DNA from: Candidatus Rifleibacteriota bacterium
GTDB taxonomy: Bacteria; Muiribacteriota; Ozemobacteria; Ozemobacterales; Ozemobacteraceae
DNA: 64,000 bases
Reading direction: 5' to 3'
Assembly (NCBI GenBank): GCA_012517355.1
Contig: JAAYVD010000101.1
Location: 1-64,000 of the forward strand
A program made the translations under genes and the position numbers. How positions within the stretch are numbered: position 1 is the first letter of the stretch; every line of letters begins with the position of its first letter. Below, piece by piece: positions 9,146-17,888 of this stretch. The notes beneath the pieces are model-generated. The model had not been told where the DNA came from. It saw only the letters and a list, made by a program, of their open reading frames with translations, and searched no databases.

Positions 9146-10258
9146 TCAGCGGCGCTTGCGCAGGAAGGCGGGGATCTCGCGGTCGTCCATCGGGTTGCCG
9201 CCGCCGGCCATGGCGGCGACCGGCGTCGGGGCTTCCATGGCCCGGCTGACGTGGCGGATCTCCTCGATGATGCGCTTCTTGGGATCCATGGCGTTGCGGG
9301 CTTCCTCGCCGAAGCCGGTGGCGATCACGGTGATCTTGACGGTGTCTTTCAGGGTCTCGTCGATGACGGTGCCCATGATGATATTGGCATCCTCGTCGAC
9401 GACTTCCTGGATGATGGTGGCGGCGCGGTTGACCTCCTGCAGGCCGAGGGTGGCATCGCCGGTGATGTTGAGGAGGACGCCCTTGGCCCCCTGGATGGAG
9501 GATTCGATGAGCGGGCTGCTGATGGCCATCTGGGCGGCATCGACGGCACGGTTCTCGCCCTGGGCGATGCCGATGCCCATCAGGGCCGAGCCGGCGTTGG
9601 TCATGATCGTTTTCACGTCGGCGAAGTCGGTGTTGATCATGCCGGGGATGACGATGATGTCGGAGATGCCCTGGACGCCCTGGCGGAGCACGTCGTCGGC
9701 GTAGCGGAAGGCCTCGATCATCGAGACGTTGGCGCGGTTGTCGATCTCGAGGAGCTTGTCGTTGGGGATGACGATGATGGCGTCGACCCGTTCCTTGAGG
9801 TTCTTGATGCCCATGTCGGCGGCGTTCTGGCGCCGCTTGCCCTCGAACTTGAAGGGCTTGGTCACGACGGCCACGGTCAGGGCGCCGACTTCCTTGGCCA
9901 CCTCGGCGACGACGGGGGCCGCGCCGGTGCCGGTGCCGCCGCCCATGCCAGCGGTGATGAAGACCATGTCGGACCCTTCGAGGGCCTCGGCGATGCGCTC
10001 GCGATCCTCCTCGGCGGCCTTCTTCCCGATCTCGTAGTTCGCCCCGGCGCCCAGCCCCTTGGTGAGCTTGTCACCCAGCTGGATCTTCACCTTGGCGTTG
10101 GACAGCGTGAGAGCCTGGGCATCCGTGTTCGCCGCGATGAACTCCACACCCGCGAGATTCGCGGCAATCATGCGGTTGATCGCGTTGGTACCACCTCCAC
10201 CCACTCCGATGACCTTGATCTCGGCATTTTCTGCCGCGGCCTGATTGAAATCGAACAC
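9146..10258 (-). CDS. ftsZ: Cell division GTPase FtsZ
   Basis: 370 aa. Polymerising tubulin homologue that forms the Z-ring at midcell. The N-terminal GTPase domain has [17 protein letters not shown], the tubulin signature [17 protein letters not shown], and the T7 loop [12 protein letters not shown] with the catalytic Asp. The linker is short. The extreme C terminus [13 protein letters not shown] is the conserved tail that binds FtsA and other partners. It is last in the dcw run, 32 nt after ftsA. A strong stem-loop follows the stop. Confidence 0.98.
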   Translation of the reverse strand: MFDFNQAAAENAEIKVIGVGGGGTNAINRMIAANLAGVEFIAANTDAQALTLSNAKVKIQLGDKLTKGLGAGANYEIGKKAAEEDRERIAEALEGSDMVFITAGMGGGTGTGAAPVVAEVAKEVGALTVAVVTKPFKFEGKRRQNAADMGIKNLKERVDAIIVIPNDKLLEIDNRANVSMIEAFRYADDVLRQGVQGISDIIVIPGMINTDFADVKTIMTNAGSALMGIGIAQGENRAVDAAQMAISSPLIESSIQGAKGVLLNITGDATLGLQEVNRAATIIQEVVDEDANIIMGTVIDETLKDTVKITVIATGFGEEARNAMDPKKRIIEEIRHVSRAMEAPTPVAAMAGGGNPMDDREIPAFLRKRR

Positions 10259-10290
10259 GTACTGCCTCCTTTTCGTTACCCGGGTAAAGT

Positions 10291-11550
10291 CTACTCGAAA
10301 AACTTTTTGAACACGGCCCGGATCCGGTCCACAACACCTCCGACCAGCCCTTCGTCAACGGGTTCGTTGCGGAAGTTCTGCGAGCCGTAGCGGATCAGCC
10401 CCAGGGCAGTGGCATACACGGGACTCTGAACGCGTTCCTTCAGCCCTCCCAGGTCCAGTGGGTGACCACGGCGGACGGGAAGACCGAGGATCTCCTCGGC
10501 GAGTTCGGGACAGCCTCCCATCAGGGAGGTGCCCCCGGTCAGGACGACGCCGGCGGGAATCATGTCGAGGGAAACGGTCTTGGTGATCTGGTCTTTGACC
10601 TCGTCGAAAATCTCTTCCATGCGGGGTTCGATGATCTCGGCGAGGAACTTCTGGGGAAAAGTCTTCATCCGGTCGCTGCCGCCGATCGGCACTTCGATGG
10701 TGGTGCGCTCGTCGACAAGGTCGGCGCGGGCCACCCCGAACCGGATCTTGAGGTTTTCGGCCGCCCCGGTCGAGGTCTTCAGGCCGACCGCGATGTCGTT
10801 GGTGACGTTCTGGCCGCCCACGGGTGCGCTGTAGGAATGGATGACATGGCCGTTCTGGAAGATGATCAGGTCGGTGGTGCCACCGCCGATATCGACCAGC
10901 ACGACGCCGAGTTTCTTTTCGTCTTCGCTGAGGACGGCCATGCTCGAGGCATACGGCTGCAGGACCACGTCCTCGACCTTCAGCTTGGCGGTTTCGCAGC
11001 ACTTGATGATGTTCTGGATGGCGGTGACGGCGCCGGTGACGATGTGAACCTGGGCCTCGAGCCGGCTGCCGACCATGCCGATCGGGTTGATGATCTCTTT
11101 TTGCTGGTCGACCACGAACTCGCGCGGCAGGATGTGGATGATCTCCTGGTGGGGCGGGATGGTGATCGCGGTCTTGGCGTTCTCGACCGCCCGGTCGATG
11201 TCCTCGGTGGAGATCTCGTGGTCGTTGCCCTTGATGGCGACGATGCCCTGGCTGTTCAGAGAGCCGATGTGGGAACCCGCCACTCCGACGAAAACCCGCT
11301 CGATGACGACGTCGGCGACCTTCTCGGCTTCTTCGACGGCCTCGATGATCGCCTGGGTGGTCTTCTCGATGTCCACGATGGTGCCCCGCTTCACTCCATC
11401 GCCGGAAAGAGCGTGCCCTACGCCAAGCACGTTGATGACCCGGTTTTCCCGGGGGTCGCCGATGACGGCACACACCTTGGTGGTGCCAATGTCGAGTCCA
11501 ATGATGAGATCATCGGCCAGCAACTGCCTGTTTGCTCCCTTCCAGTGCAC
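10291..11550 (-). CDS. ftsA: Cell division protein FtsA
   Basis: 419 aa. Actin-like ATPase that tethers FtsZ to the membrane. The phosphate-1 motif [16 protein letters not shown] is close to the N terminus, the 1C domain includes [14 protein letters not shown], phosphate-2 is [15 protein letters not shown], and the adenosine motif is [18 protein letters not shown]. The C terminus ([13 protein letters not shown]) is an amphipathic membrane-targeting helix. The frame begins with GTG 11550 inside ftsQ (41-nt overlap). A TTG at 11523, preceded by aagggag, is a plausible alternative start nearer the conserved region. Confidence 0.96.
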   Translation of the reverse strand: MHWKGANRQLLADDLIIGLDIGTTKVCAVIGDPRENRVINVLGVGHALSGDGVKRGTIVDIEKTTQAIIEAVEEAEKVADVVIERVFVGVAGSHIGSLNSQGIVAIKGNDHEISTEDIDRAVENAKTAITIPPHQEIIHILPREFVVDQQKEIINPIGMVGSRLEAQVHIVTGAVTAIQNIIKCCETAKLKVEDVVLQPYASSMAVLSEDEKKLGVVLVDIGGGTTDLIIFQNGHVIHSYSAPVGGQNVTNDIAVGLKTSTGAAENLKIRFGVARADLVDERTTIEVPIGGSDRMKTFPQKFLAEIIEPRMEEIFDEVKDQITKTVSLDMIPAGVVLTGGTSLMGGCPELAEEILGLPVRRGHPLDLGGLKERVQSPVYATALGLIRYGSQNFRNEPVDEGLVGGVVDRIRAVFKKFFE

Positions 11551-12415
11551 GAAATGGCTTTCTGGGTTTGACGACGATCTCGTTTGGTGCCCTGAGATCG
11601 ATGTATTCCGGTTCTACATTATTCCTCTTTAGGTTGTCAAGAAGGGCACGTAAATAATCGAACCGGTTCTTCAGGTCGTCTAATCCGCTTGGGAAGAGCT
11701 TTATGCCGGTGCGCAGAAAAATGTAGGGATTGTGCCGACTGGCAAAATTGAGTTCCGAGATCTCGGCCAGGATGGGCGATGATAGGCTGGCGACCCAGGC
11801 CCTGGCCTCCCTGAAGCCATCGTGCTCGGCAAGTGAGTCGCCGGCCTGCTTCCCGTTGAGCGCCAGACCAGTGATGATCGGGATTTCCTTTTCGCCGAAC
11901 CCCTCGGTGGTCAGGATGACGCCGTCCTCCGCGATTTCCATGAACCCCGTGCCCGAACGGACATACATGAACGGGGTGCGTTCCTGGACGGTGATTTTGA
12001 GGGTATACATGCCACGCAGGGAAACCTCAGCCTCCTTGACGAAGGGGTGCTGTAGGAGGCGCTCCCGCAGGGCGCTCCGGTCGAAGGTCAAGATGTTCAG
12101 GCCGGGGGCGATGTGGGCGAACTTGAGGAGGTCATCGCGGACGACGGTGTTCAGTCCGTTCACCTCGATGGACCGGATCTCGAAGTAGCGCGTTCCGAAA
12201 AAAAGGTGTTTCATCTGGACGATGGCGAGGTAGGAGAGAAGCGCGATCAAGGCGAGGGAGAGAACCACCATCAACGGCTTGGCGAGGCGCCCGAGGCTCT
12301 GGGCCCGCACCCGGAAGCGACGGTTGCGGATCCGTTCCTCGGTGGAGTCCGAGAAGCCCTCTTTGAGGGGAAGGGGGTAGGGGCGACGTCCGCGGGTCGC
12401 TTCTTCCAAGGCCAT
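11510..12415 (-). CDS. ftsQ: Cell division protein FtsQ/DivIB
   Basis: 301 aa. Bitopic divisome protein linking early and late division proteins. There is a cytoplasmic basic N terminus of about 48 residues, one TM helix (LMVVLSLALIALLSYLAIV), then a POTRA domain (FEIRSIEVNGLNTVVRDDLL, later HPFVKEAEVSLRG and ITVQERTPFMYV), and the beta domain containing DGVILTTEG. ATG 12415 is preceded by gggagagga. A well-formed promoter lies just upstream, so ftsQAZ can be transcribed separately from murD-ftsW-murG. Confidence 0.93.
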   Translation of the reverse strand: MALEEATRGRRPYPLPLKEGFSDSTEERIRNRRFRVRAQSLGRLAKPLMVVLSLALIALLSYLAIVQMKHLFFGTRYFEIRSIEVNGLNTVVRDDLLKFAHIAPGLNILTFDRSALRERLLQHPFVKEAEVSLRGMYTLKITVQERTPFMYVRSGTGFMEIAEDGVILTTEGFGEKEIPIITGLALNGKQAGDSLAEHDGFREARAWVASLSSPILAEISELNFASRHNPYIFLRTGIKLFPSGLDDLKNRFDYLRALLDNLKRNNVEPEYIDLRAPNEIVVKPRKPFRALEGSKQAVAGR

Positions 12416-12450
12416 TCCTCTCCCTGTTGCACCGAAATAAATGGTGCCCT

Positions 12451-12479
12451 ACTATATCACCTGTCTGTTGTCGGCGCAA
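12451..12479 (-). promoter_or_regulatory. Sigma70-type promoter for ftsQ-ftsA-ftsZ
   Basis: On the minus strand TTGCGC (12479-12474), a 17-nt spacer and TATAGT (12456-12451). The expected start is about 12444, some 29 nt before the ftsQ ATG. It sits in the only real gap of the dcw run (12416-12636). Confidence 0.75.
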
Positions 12480-12636
12480 GGACCGGAAAAGCCTTGTTGG
12501 AGCGCCTTTCATTGGGACAAGGCGATCGTGCGGCCACAGCCAAAAACGTGGGGCACCAAAAATCCTCGCAGCTTGAAGGGGGATCCCGGGGTGCAACGAA
12601 TTCGGCGGCAGCCGGTGCAGTGATGGGAGGCGGTAG

Positions 12637-13722
12637 TCAGGCCAGGAGTGGTTGCAGGCTCAACCAGATCGCCGTCTCGACATCGGCGGGGCGGGACTGA
12701 CGCATGGCCGTCCCCATGGCGTCGAGTCGGTCGGCGGCCAGGATGCCATCGATGGCGGCGGCCAGGGAGTCGGGGGTCAGGTCGCGGTCAAGGAGGAGGT
12801 GGGCGGCGCCACGGTCGGCGAGGGTGCGGGCGTTCTTTTCCTGGTGATTGTCGGTGGCGTGCGGGAAGGGGACCAGGATGGCCGGCTTTCCGCAGACGGC
12901 GATCTCGGCCAGGATGGTGGCCCCCGCCCGCGATACCAGCAGGTCGGCGAGGTCGAACGCCTCCCGCATCTCGTGCAGATAGGGCAGGACCGTGTGTCGG
13001 GGGTTGTCGCCGACGCGTTCCCTGACCGCATCGAAATCCCGTTCACCGGCGATATGGAGGATGCGGGCCTGGGGATGAGCCTCCATCCAACGCCCGGAAA
13101 GGCCCACCACCGCCTCGTTCAGGCTGCGGGCGCCGCGCGAGCCTCCCACCACCAGGATCCAGAATTCCCCGGGCCCGCGCGAAAAGCGGGAGGATCCGCC
13201 GGGGGGCGCCAAAAAGGCACGCCGGACGGGGTTTCCGGTCACCACCACGCGGGGGGGCTCCGCCGGCCAGGCGGCATCGTAGGTCAACAGGACGCGGGCC
13301 GCCGCACCCGCGAACAGGCGGTTGGTCACCCCCATGGCGGCGTTCTGCTCGTGGATGGCGAACGGGATGCCCAGCAGGCGGGCAGCCAGAAGGGCGGGGA
13401 AGGCCACGAAGCCGCCGGTGGCGACGACCAGGTCGGGCCGGAATTCCCGCGTGTGGGAAAGGGCGTCCCAGGCTCCCTGGGCGTTGCGCAGGGGGAAGGT
13501 GAACCAGCGCGCCGACAGGGTGCGGGGCATGCCCTGGGCGCGCACCGGCAGGAAGGGGAGGTCGGGGACCCGTCCGACGATGGTGGCTTCCATGCCGTCG
13601 GCCTGTCCCATGTAGGCGGTGGTGACCTGGCCGGGCAGGTGCTCGAGGAGGAGCTCCCGGATGGCCAGGGCGGGATAGATGTGGCCTCCGGTTCCCCCGC
13701 CGGCCAGCAGGACCTTCTTCAC
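12637..13722 (-). CDS. murG: UDP-GlcNAc:lipid I N-acetylglucosaminyltransferase MurG
   Basis: 361 aa. Adds GlcNAc to lipid I to make lipid II on the inner face of the membrane. The N terminus KKVLLAGGGTGGHIYPALAI is the GGTGGH donor/acceptor loop; HEQNAAMGVTNRL and the UDP-sugar site (LLVSRAGATILAEIAVCGKPAILVP, VPFPHATDNHQEKNA) are intact. It starts with GTG at 13722, which overlaps the ftsW stop (GTGA), giving coupled translation. murC and murB, which commonly follow murG, do not; a 221-nt noncoding gap leads to ftsQ. Confidence 0.97.
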   Translation of the reverse strand: MKKVLLAGGGTGGHIYPALAIRELLLEHLPGQVTTAYMGQADGMEATIVGRVPDLPFLPVRAQGMPRTLSARWFTFPLRNAQGAWDALSHTREFRPDLVVATGGFVAFPALLAARLLGIPFAIHEQNAAMGVTNRLFAGAAARVLLTYDAAWPAEPPRVVVTGNPVRRAFLAPPGGSSRFSRGPGEFWILVVGGSRGARSLNEAVVGLSGRWMEAHPQARILHIAGERDFDAVRERVGDNPRHTVLPYLHEMREAFDLADLLVSRAGATILAEIAVCGKPAILVPFPHATDNHQEKNARTLADRGAAHLLLDRDLTPDSLAAAIDGILAADRLDAMGTAMRQSRPADVETAIWLSLQPLLA

Positions 13723-14900
13723 GGGCGCTGCCGGGCGAGAAGCCGGCGGCCGAAGGCCGCGAACCGGCTGGAGAAGGGTTGCCGACGGCTGTCGACGAAG
13801 GCGTGCTGGCTGCCGCCGAACCGCGAGATGCTCAGGAGGATGCCCACGGCCGCCGCCAGGAACAGGAGGCTCGAGCCGCCGTAGCTGACGAAGGGGAGGG
13901 TGACGCCGGTTGTCGGGATCACGGACAGGACGACCCCCAGGTTGATGAGCGCCTGGCAGGCGATGATGGTGGTGATGCCGGCCGCCAGCAGGAAGCCGAA
14001 CATGTCGGGGGCCCGGTTGGCGATGTAGAACCCTCGCCAGATCAGGAGCAGGAACAGGCCGATGACCAGCAGGCCGCCGATCAGGCCCATTTCTTCGCAG
14101 ATGATGGCGAAGATGAAGTCGGTGTGCCGCTCCGGCAGGATGTGGAACTTCTGGCGGCTCTGCCCGAGGCCAAGGCCCCAGATGCCGCCCGAGCCGATGG
14201 CGATCATCGACTGGATGATGTGGTAGCCAGAGGTCTGGGCCGCGCCCCAGGGGTCCCAGAAAGCGAGGAACCGGCGCATCCGGTAGGATTCCTGGAAGAT
14301 CAGGGCGACCACCAGGGTGACCCCGGCGATGCCCATGCCGCCGAGGTGGACGAGGGACCCGTTGCCCAGAAAGAGCAGGACGAAATACACGGAGGAGATG
14401 ATCGCCGCCGTGGAGAGGTTGGGTTCCTTCAGGATGAGCACGAAGAAAACGCCCATCACGAGCAGATCGGGCAGGACGCCGTGGACCAGGTCGGTGATCT
14501 TCTCCTGGCGGGTCGAAATGGAATGCGCCAGGAAGATGACGAAACAGATCTTGGCCAATTCAGAGGGTTGGAACCCGATGCCGGCAAATCTGATCCAACG
14601 GCGGGCTCCGCCGATCTCGCGTGCCACTCCGGGGACCAGGACCAGGACGAGAAGCCCGACGGCCAGCCCGAGCAGGGGCCAGGCCAGGGGCTCGAGGCGG
14701 CGGTAGTCGATCTGGGCGAAGCCCAGCAAGGCGAGCAGGCCCAGGCAGACCCAGACCAATTGCCGTTTGAAGTAGAACGAGCTGTCGGACATTTCGGCCA
14801 TGGAGGTGATCGAGCTGGCCGAGTAGACCATGATCAGGCCGATGCCCATCAAGGCGATCACCAGCAGGAACAGGAAATGGTCGAAGTGTTGCGGCTTCAT
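13719..14900 (-). CDS. ftsW: Lipid II polymerase FtsW (SEDS family)
   Basis: 393 aa, polytopic, about ten membrane helices. SEDS peptidoglycan glycosyltransferase of the divisome. Visible signatures: IGLIMVYSASSI in the first helix, RWIRFAGIGFQPSELAKI, GLGLGQSRQKFHILPERHTDFIFAIICEE (split here as GLGLGQSRQKF and PERHTDFIFA), and VIPTTGVTLPFVSYGGSSL near the end. The ATG overlaps the murD stop (ATGA), and the TGA overlaps the murG GTG. Confidence 0.97.
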   Translation of the reverse strand: MKPQHFDHFLFLLVIALMGIGLIMVYSASSITSMAEMSDSSFYFKRQLVWVCLGLLALLGFAQIDYRRLEPLAWPLLGLAVGLLVLVLVPGVAREIGGARRWIRFAGIGFQPSELAKICFVIFLAHSISTRQEKITDLVHGVLPDLLVMGVFFVLILKEPNLSTAAIISSVYFVLLFLGNGSLVHLGGMGIAGVTLVVALIFQESYRMRRFLAFWDPWGAAQTSGYHIIQSMIAIGSGGIWGLGLGQSRQKFHILPERHTDFIFAIICEEMGLIGGLLVIGLFLLLIWRGFYIANRAPDMFGFLLAAGITTIIACQALINLGVVLSVIPTTGVTLPFVSYGGSSLLFLAAAVGILLSISRFGGSQHAFVDSRRQPFSSRFAAFGRRLLARQRP

Positions 14901-16273
14901 TTGCCGGCTCCGGCTTTGGGGGCGAGGTGGGCGACCAGGTCGCGGAACGCCGCCCCCCGCACCTCGAAGTTGGGGAACAGGTCATAGCTGCTGCAGGCTG
15001 GCGACAGCAGCACGGTGTCGCCCGGCGAGGCCCACGCGAAGGCGATGCCGACCGCCTCGGGGAAGGAGGCGGCGATGCGCAGGGGGGCCAGGCCCTCGAG
15101 GGCAGCGCGGAAGCGGTCTTTCGCCTCGCCATACAGGACCACGCCTTTGGCGCGGGCGCGGATGGTGTTCACCCAGTCGGCCAGATCGGTGCCCTTGTCG
15201 CGGCCGCCGGCAATCAGGATCATCGGCGGTTCACAGGCGTTCATGGCCGTGATCGATGCGGCGCAGTTGGTGCCTTTCGAATCGTTGATGAAGGTGACCC
15301 CGTCCAGGGCACGAACCCACTCCAGGCGATGCTCCACGCCACGGAAACCGCTGACCACCGGTTCGAGGGCGGTCGGGGGAACCCCCGCCAGGAGGGCGGC
15401 GGTGGCGGCGGCCATGACGTTTTCGCGGTTGTGGCGGCCGATCAGGCCGACGGAAGACACGGGAAACAGGCGCTCGCTCCGGCCATCGGTGGCATGCCAG
15501 ATGAAGAAGTCATCCCGGATGGTGACGCCGGGGGCACGGCCTCCGAGATCCCAGCCGAACCAGGCGAGGCGACCGCGGGCCCGGGCGCCCACTTCCTGCA
15601 TGACGGGCTGACCGGCGTTGAGGATCAGCCACTGGTCAGGGCCCATGTTCATGGCGATCCGTTCCTTGGCCTGGCAATAGGAAGCGTAGTCGGGATACCG
15701 GTCGAGGTGGTTCTCGAAGAAATTGGTGATGATCGCGATGTCGGGGGTGAACGAGCTGATGGTCTCGAGCTGGAAGCTGCTGACTTCGAGCACCTGCAGG
15801 TCGCCGTCGCGGGTGGCGGCGGCGAATTCCATCATCGGAATGCCGATGTTGCCGCCAAGGAATACCCTGGGGAAGGCCGCCTCGCAGAGTTTCGCCAGCA
15901 GGGTCGTGGTGGTGGTCTTGCCGTTGCTGCCGGTGACCACCAGGCGCTTGCCGCGGGACAGGCGGTAGGCGATCTCGATCTCCGAATGGATCGGGATGCC
16001 TTTTTCCTGAGCTTTCTGGAGGATGGGAATGGTGGCCGGCACGCCGGGACTGAGGACGATGAAGTCGGCGGCCAGCACCCGGTCGGTGTGCCCTCCGCCT
16101 TCGAAGGCCAGGTCGGGCGGCAACCCCGCCTCGAGGAGGGTCCGGGCCAGGCGATCGGCCGGTTGCAGATCCGAGATGAAAACCCGGGCTCCGAGGCCGA
16201 CCAGGGCCTTCGCTGCTGCCAGGCCGCTCTTGGCGGCGCCGAGAATGGTGACCGGACGTCCCTGCACGTTCAT
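14897..16273 (-). CDS. murD: UDP-MurNAc-L-alanine:D-glutamate ligase MurD
   Basis: 458 aa from ATG 16273. Adds D-Glu (supplied by MurI) to UDP-MurNAc-L-Ala. Motifs: VTILGAAKSGLAAAKAL at the N terminus (UDP binding), the ATP loop VVTGSNGKTTTTTLLA, FFENHLDRY, VEHRLEWVRALDGVTFINDSKGTN in parts, and the C-terminal LLSPACSSYDLFPNFE. The frame is open further upstream to an ATG at 16339, but that lies in the -35 box, so 16273 is the better start. It is first gene of the dcw run. Confidence 0.96.
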   Translation of the reverse strand: MNVQGRPVTILGAAKSGLAAAKALVGLGARVFISDLQPADRLARTLLEAGLPPDLAFEGGGHTDRVLAADFIVLSPGVPATIPILQKAQEKGIPIHSEIEIAYRLSRGKRLVVTGSNGKTTTTTLLAKLCEAAFPRVFLGGNIGIPMMEFAAATRDGDLQVLEVSSFQLETISSFTPDIAIITNFFENHLDRYPDYASYCQAKERIAMNMGPDQWLILNAGQPVMQEVGARARGRLAWFGWDLGGRAPGVTIRDDFFIWHATDGRSERLFPVSSVGLIGRHNRENVMAAATAALLAGVPPTALEPVVSGFRGVEHRLEWVRALDGVTFINDSKGTNCAASITAMNACEPPMILIAGGRDKGTDLADWVNTIRARAKGVVLYGEAKDRFRAALEGLAPLRIAASFPEAVGIAFAWASPGDTVLLSPACSSYDLFPNFEVRGAAFRDLVAHLAPKAGAGK

Positions 16274-16310
16274 GGACCACTGCCTCGCCTGCTGGAATGT
16301 AGGGGGCACC

Positions 16311-16339
16311 ATAATAGCATACCCCGTTCCGTGCAACAA
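16311..16339 (-). promoter_or_regulatory. Extended -10 promoter for murD-ftsW-murG
   Basis: Minus strand TTGTTG (16339-16334), 17-nt spacer, TATTAT (16316-16311) preceded by TG in the extended -10 position. The expected transcript starts about 30 nt before the murD ATG at 16273. Confidence 0.75.
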
Positions 16340-16373
16340 ATCCGCTGCGTCGTCCAGGTTCGGATGAAGAGGG

Positions 16374-16440
16374 ACCGGAGGAATCGGAGGAAATCGGAGG
16401 AACCGGCGGATCGGAGGAATCCGCGGATTCGGAGGAATTA
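16374..16440. repeat. cggaggaa imperfect tandem repeats in divergent promoter region
   Basis: Five copies of cggaggaa, separated by 1 to 10 nt, lie between the murD promoter and the promoter of the PqqD-like gene. Each copy resembles a Shine-Dalgarno core, but none precedes an open frame. It could be an operator array for a shared regulator, or slippage-derived sequence. Confidence 0.7.
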
Positions 16441-16443
16441 TGG

Positions 16444-16473
16444 TTGCCTCGGGACCCCCTTCTTTACTATCCT
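16444..16473 (+). promoter_or_regulatory. Sigma70-type promoter for the PqqD/ATP-grasp/decarboxylase genes
   Basis: TTGCCT (16444-16449), 18-nt spacer, TATCCT (16468-16473). Transcription would begin near 16481, 29 nt before ATG 16510, which has the strong site aggagga upstream. Confidence 0.6.
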
Positions 16474-16509
16474 GATCGAAGAAGGGTTCATCTTTCCAGG
16501 AGGATCCGG

Positions 16510-16755
16510 ATGAGGAAGATCGCCAAGCGGTTCATGGTCAAAGATTCCGGCCTGATCATCGACCTGGTGACCGGCAGGAACTTCACGGTGAACGCCACCG
16601 GCCTGTTGATCTTCCGGGATTTCCTGGAGGGTGGCGAACCGCCGGAGATCCAGGACCACCTCTGTCGTGAGTTCAAGGTGTCCCGGGACGTCGCCCGGCG
16701 CGATCTCGACGAGTTCCTTCTGGATCTGCGGGTGCTGGGCATCGATGAAGATTGA
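16510..16755 (+). CDS. PqqD-family small protein
   Basis: 81 aa. Start ATG 16510 follows caggagga at good spacing; the frame is open further upstream, but that part overlaps the promoter. The sequence fits the PqqD winged-helix fold: IIDLVTGRNFTVNATGLLIF matches the 'strand-loop-strand, N-x-T/S-A' core of PqqD, and GGEPPEIQDHLCREFKVSRD and LDEFLLDLRVLGI match the helical second half. PqqD proteins act as peptide chaperones (RiPP recognition elements), most often for radical SAM enzymes. Here the partner, overlapping by 11 nt, is an ATP-grasp ligase. No precursor peptide was recognised. Confidence 0.8.
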   Translation: MRKIAKRFMVKDSGLIIDLVTGRNFTVNATGLLIFRDFLEGGEPPEIQDHLCREFKVSRDVARRDLDEFLLDLRVLGIDED

Positions 16756-17872
16756 CATCGCGGTTACGGGGCTGATCGCCTCGGAAAGCCCCGGCCCCGG
16801 CGCCGGCATCATCCGGGCCATCCGCGAACACCCCGGTTTCGAGGGCCGCATCATCGGCCTGGCCTACGACGCCAAGGAATCGGCCATCTACCTGCCCGGA
16901 TTGTGCGACCGGGTCTACCTGATCCCGTATCCCTCGGCGGGTCACGAAAGCCTGTTCGAACGCCTCCGGCAGATCGTGGAAACGTGTCCGATCGATCTGA
17001 TGATCCCTTCCCTGGATTCCGAGCTCGACAGTTTCATCCGGCTCGGTCCCCGCCTGGAAAAGCTGGGAGTGCGGATGTTCCTGCCCGGCCTGGAGATGCT
17101 CGAGGCCCGCTCGAAGAAACATCTGGCCGAGGTTTGCGCCGATGCCCGCATCGGGTATCCGCGCACCGTCGAGGTGAACAGTTTCGACAAGCTGCAGGCG
17201 GGGGCGGCGAGCCTCGGGTTTCCCGTGTATGTCAAGGGCATTTTCTACGAGGCTGAGCTGGCCCGAACCCCGGCCGAGCTGGAGAAGTCGGCCGAAGGCA
17301 TTTTCTCACGGTGGGGGTTTCCCATCTTGCTGCAGGAAGTGGTGGCGGGGGAAGAATTCGACATCGCCCTGGTCGGTGACGGGGAAGGCGGCATCCTCGG
17401 CCTGACAGCCATGCGGAAGATGCAGCTGTCGAGCAAGAACAAGGCGTGGGGCGGCATGACCGTCGAGTCGGCCGGCCTGCTGAAGGTCGTCCGCAAGATC
17501 GTGCAGACCCTGGCCTGGCGGGGGCCGATGGAAGCCGAGATCATGCGACGGGCCAGCGACGGGAAGTTCTTCCTGATCGAGCTGAACCCGCGCTTCCCCG
17601 CCTGGATCTATTTCAGTCACGGGGCTGGCTGCAACCTGCCCGGCCTGATGCTCGACCATCTCTACGGATCCGGGGAATCGGCCGTCGGGGGGGGCAACCG
17701 CGCCGGGGCGGCCCGACGGGTCGCGGGCGGGCGAAGGAAATCGGCCCCCCGGGCCCGTCCCACGAGGGTGGCCGAACCCGGGCGGATGTTCCTGCGGGTG
17801 GCCACCGACGTCATCTGCCCGCTCGAGGAATACGAGAGCCTCCTGACGAGGGGCGAGCTGATCCGGCGTTGA
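16745..17872 (+). CDS. ATP-grasp ligase (carbamoyl-phosphate synthase-like)
   Basis: 375 aa from ATG 16745, inside the end of the PqqD-like gene. The N-terminal pre-ATP-grasp Rossmann region is IDIAVTGLIASESPGPGAG. The ATP-grasp core includes FPVYVKGIFYEAE (nucleotide-binding Lys), ILLQEVVAGEEFDIALVGD, and the Mg-binding motif FFLIELNPRFPAWIYFS with Glu and Asn kept. The C terminus has a low-complexity Gly/Ala/Arg stretch (about 318-345) and a short closing domain. ATP-grasp enzymes join a carboxylate to an amine through an acyl phosphate. Together with the PqqD-like partner and the PLP decarboxylase, a peptide- or amino-acid-derived product is inferred. The substrate is unknown. Confidence 0.85.
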   Translation: MKIDIAVTGLIASESPGPGAGIIRAIREHPGFEGRIIGLAYDAKESAIYLPGLCDRVYLIPYPSAGHESLFERLRQIVETCPIDLMIPSLDSELDSFIRLGPRLEKLGVRMFLPGLEMLEARSKKHLAEVCADARIGYPRTVEVNSFDKLQAGAASLGFPVYVKGIFYEAELARTPAELEKSAEGIFSRWGFPILLQEVVAGEEFDIALVGDGEGGILGLTAMRKMQLSSKNKAWGGMTVESAGLLKVVRKIVQTLAWRGPMEAEIMRRASDGKFFLIELNPRFPAWIYFSHGAGCNLPGLMLDHLYGSGESAVGGGNRAGAARRVAGGRRKSAPRARPTRVAEPGRMFLRVATDVICPLEEYESLLTRGELIRR

Positions 17873-17888
17873 CCGGAAGGGGGGAACC

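Noticed and set aside
12416-12636. Remnant of murC or murB between murG and ftsQ
   Set aside because: No recognisable Mur ligase motif in any frame of the 221 nt.
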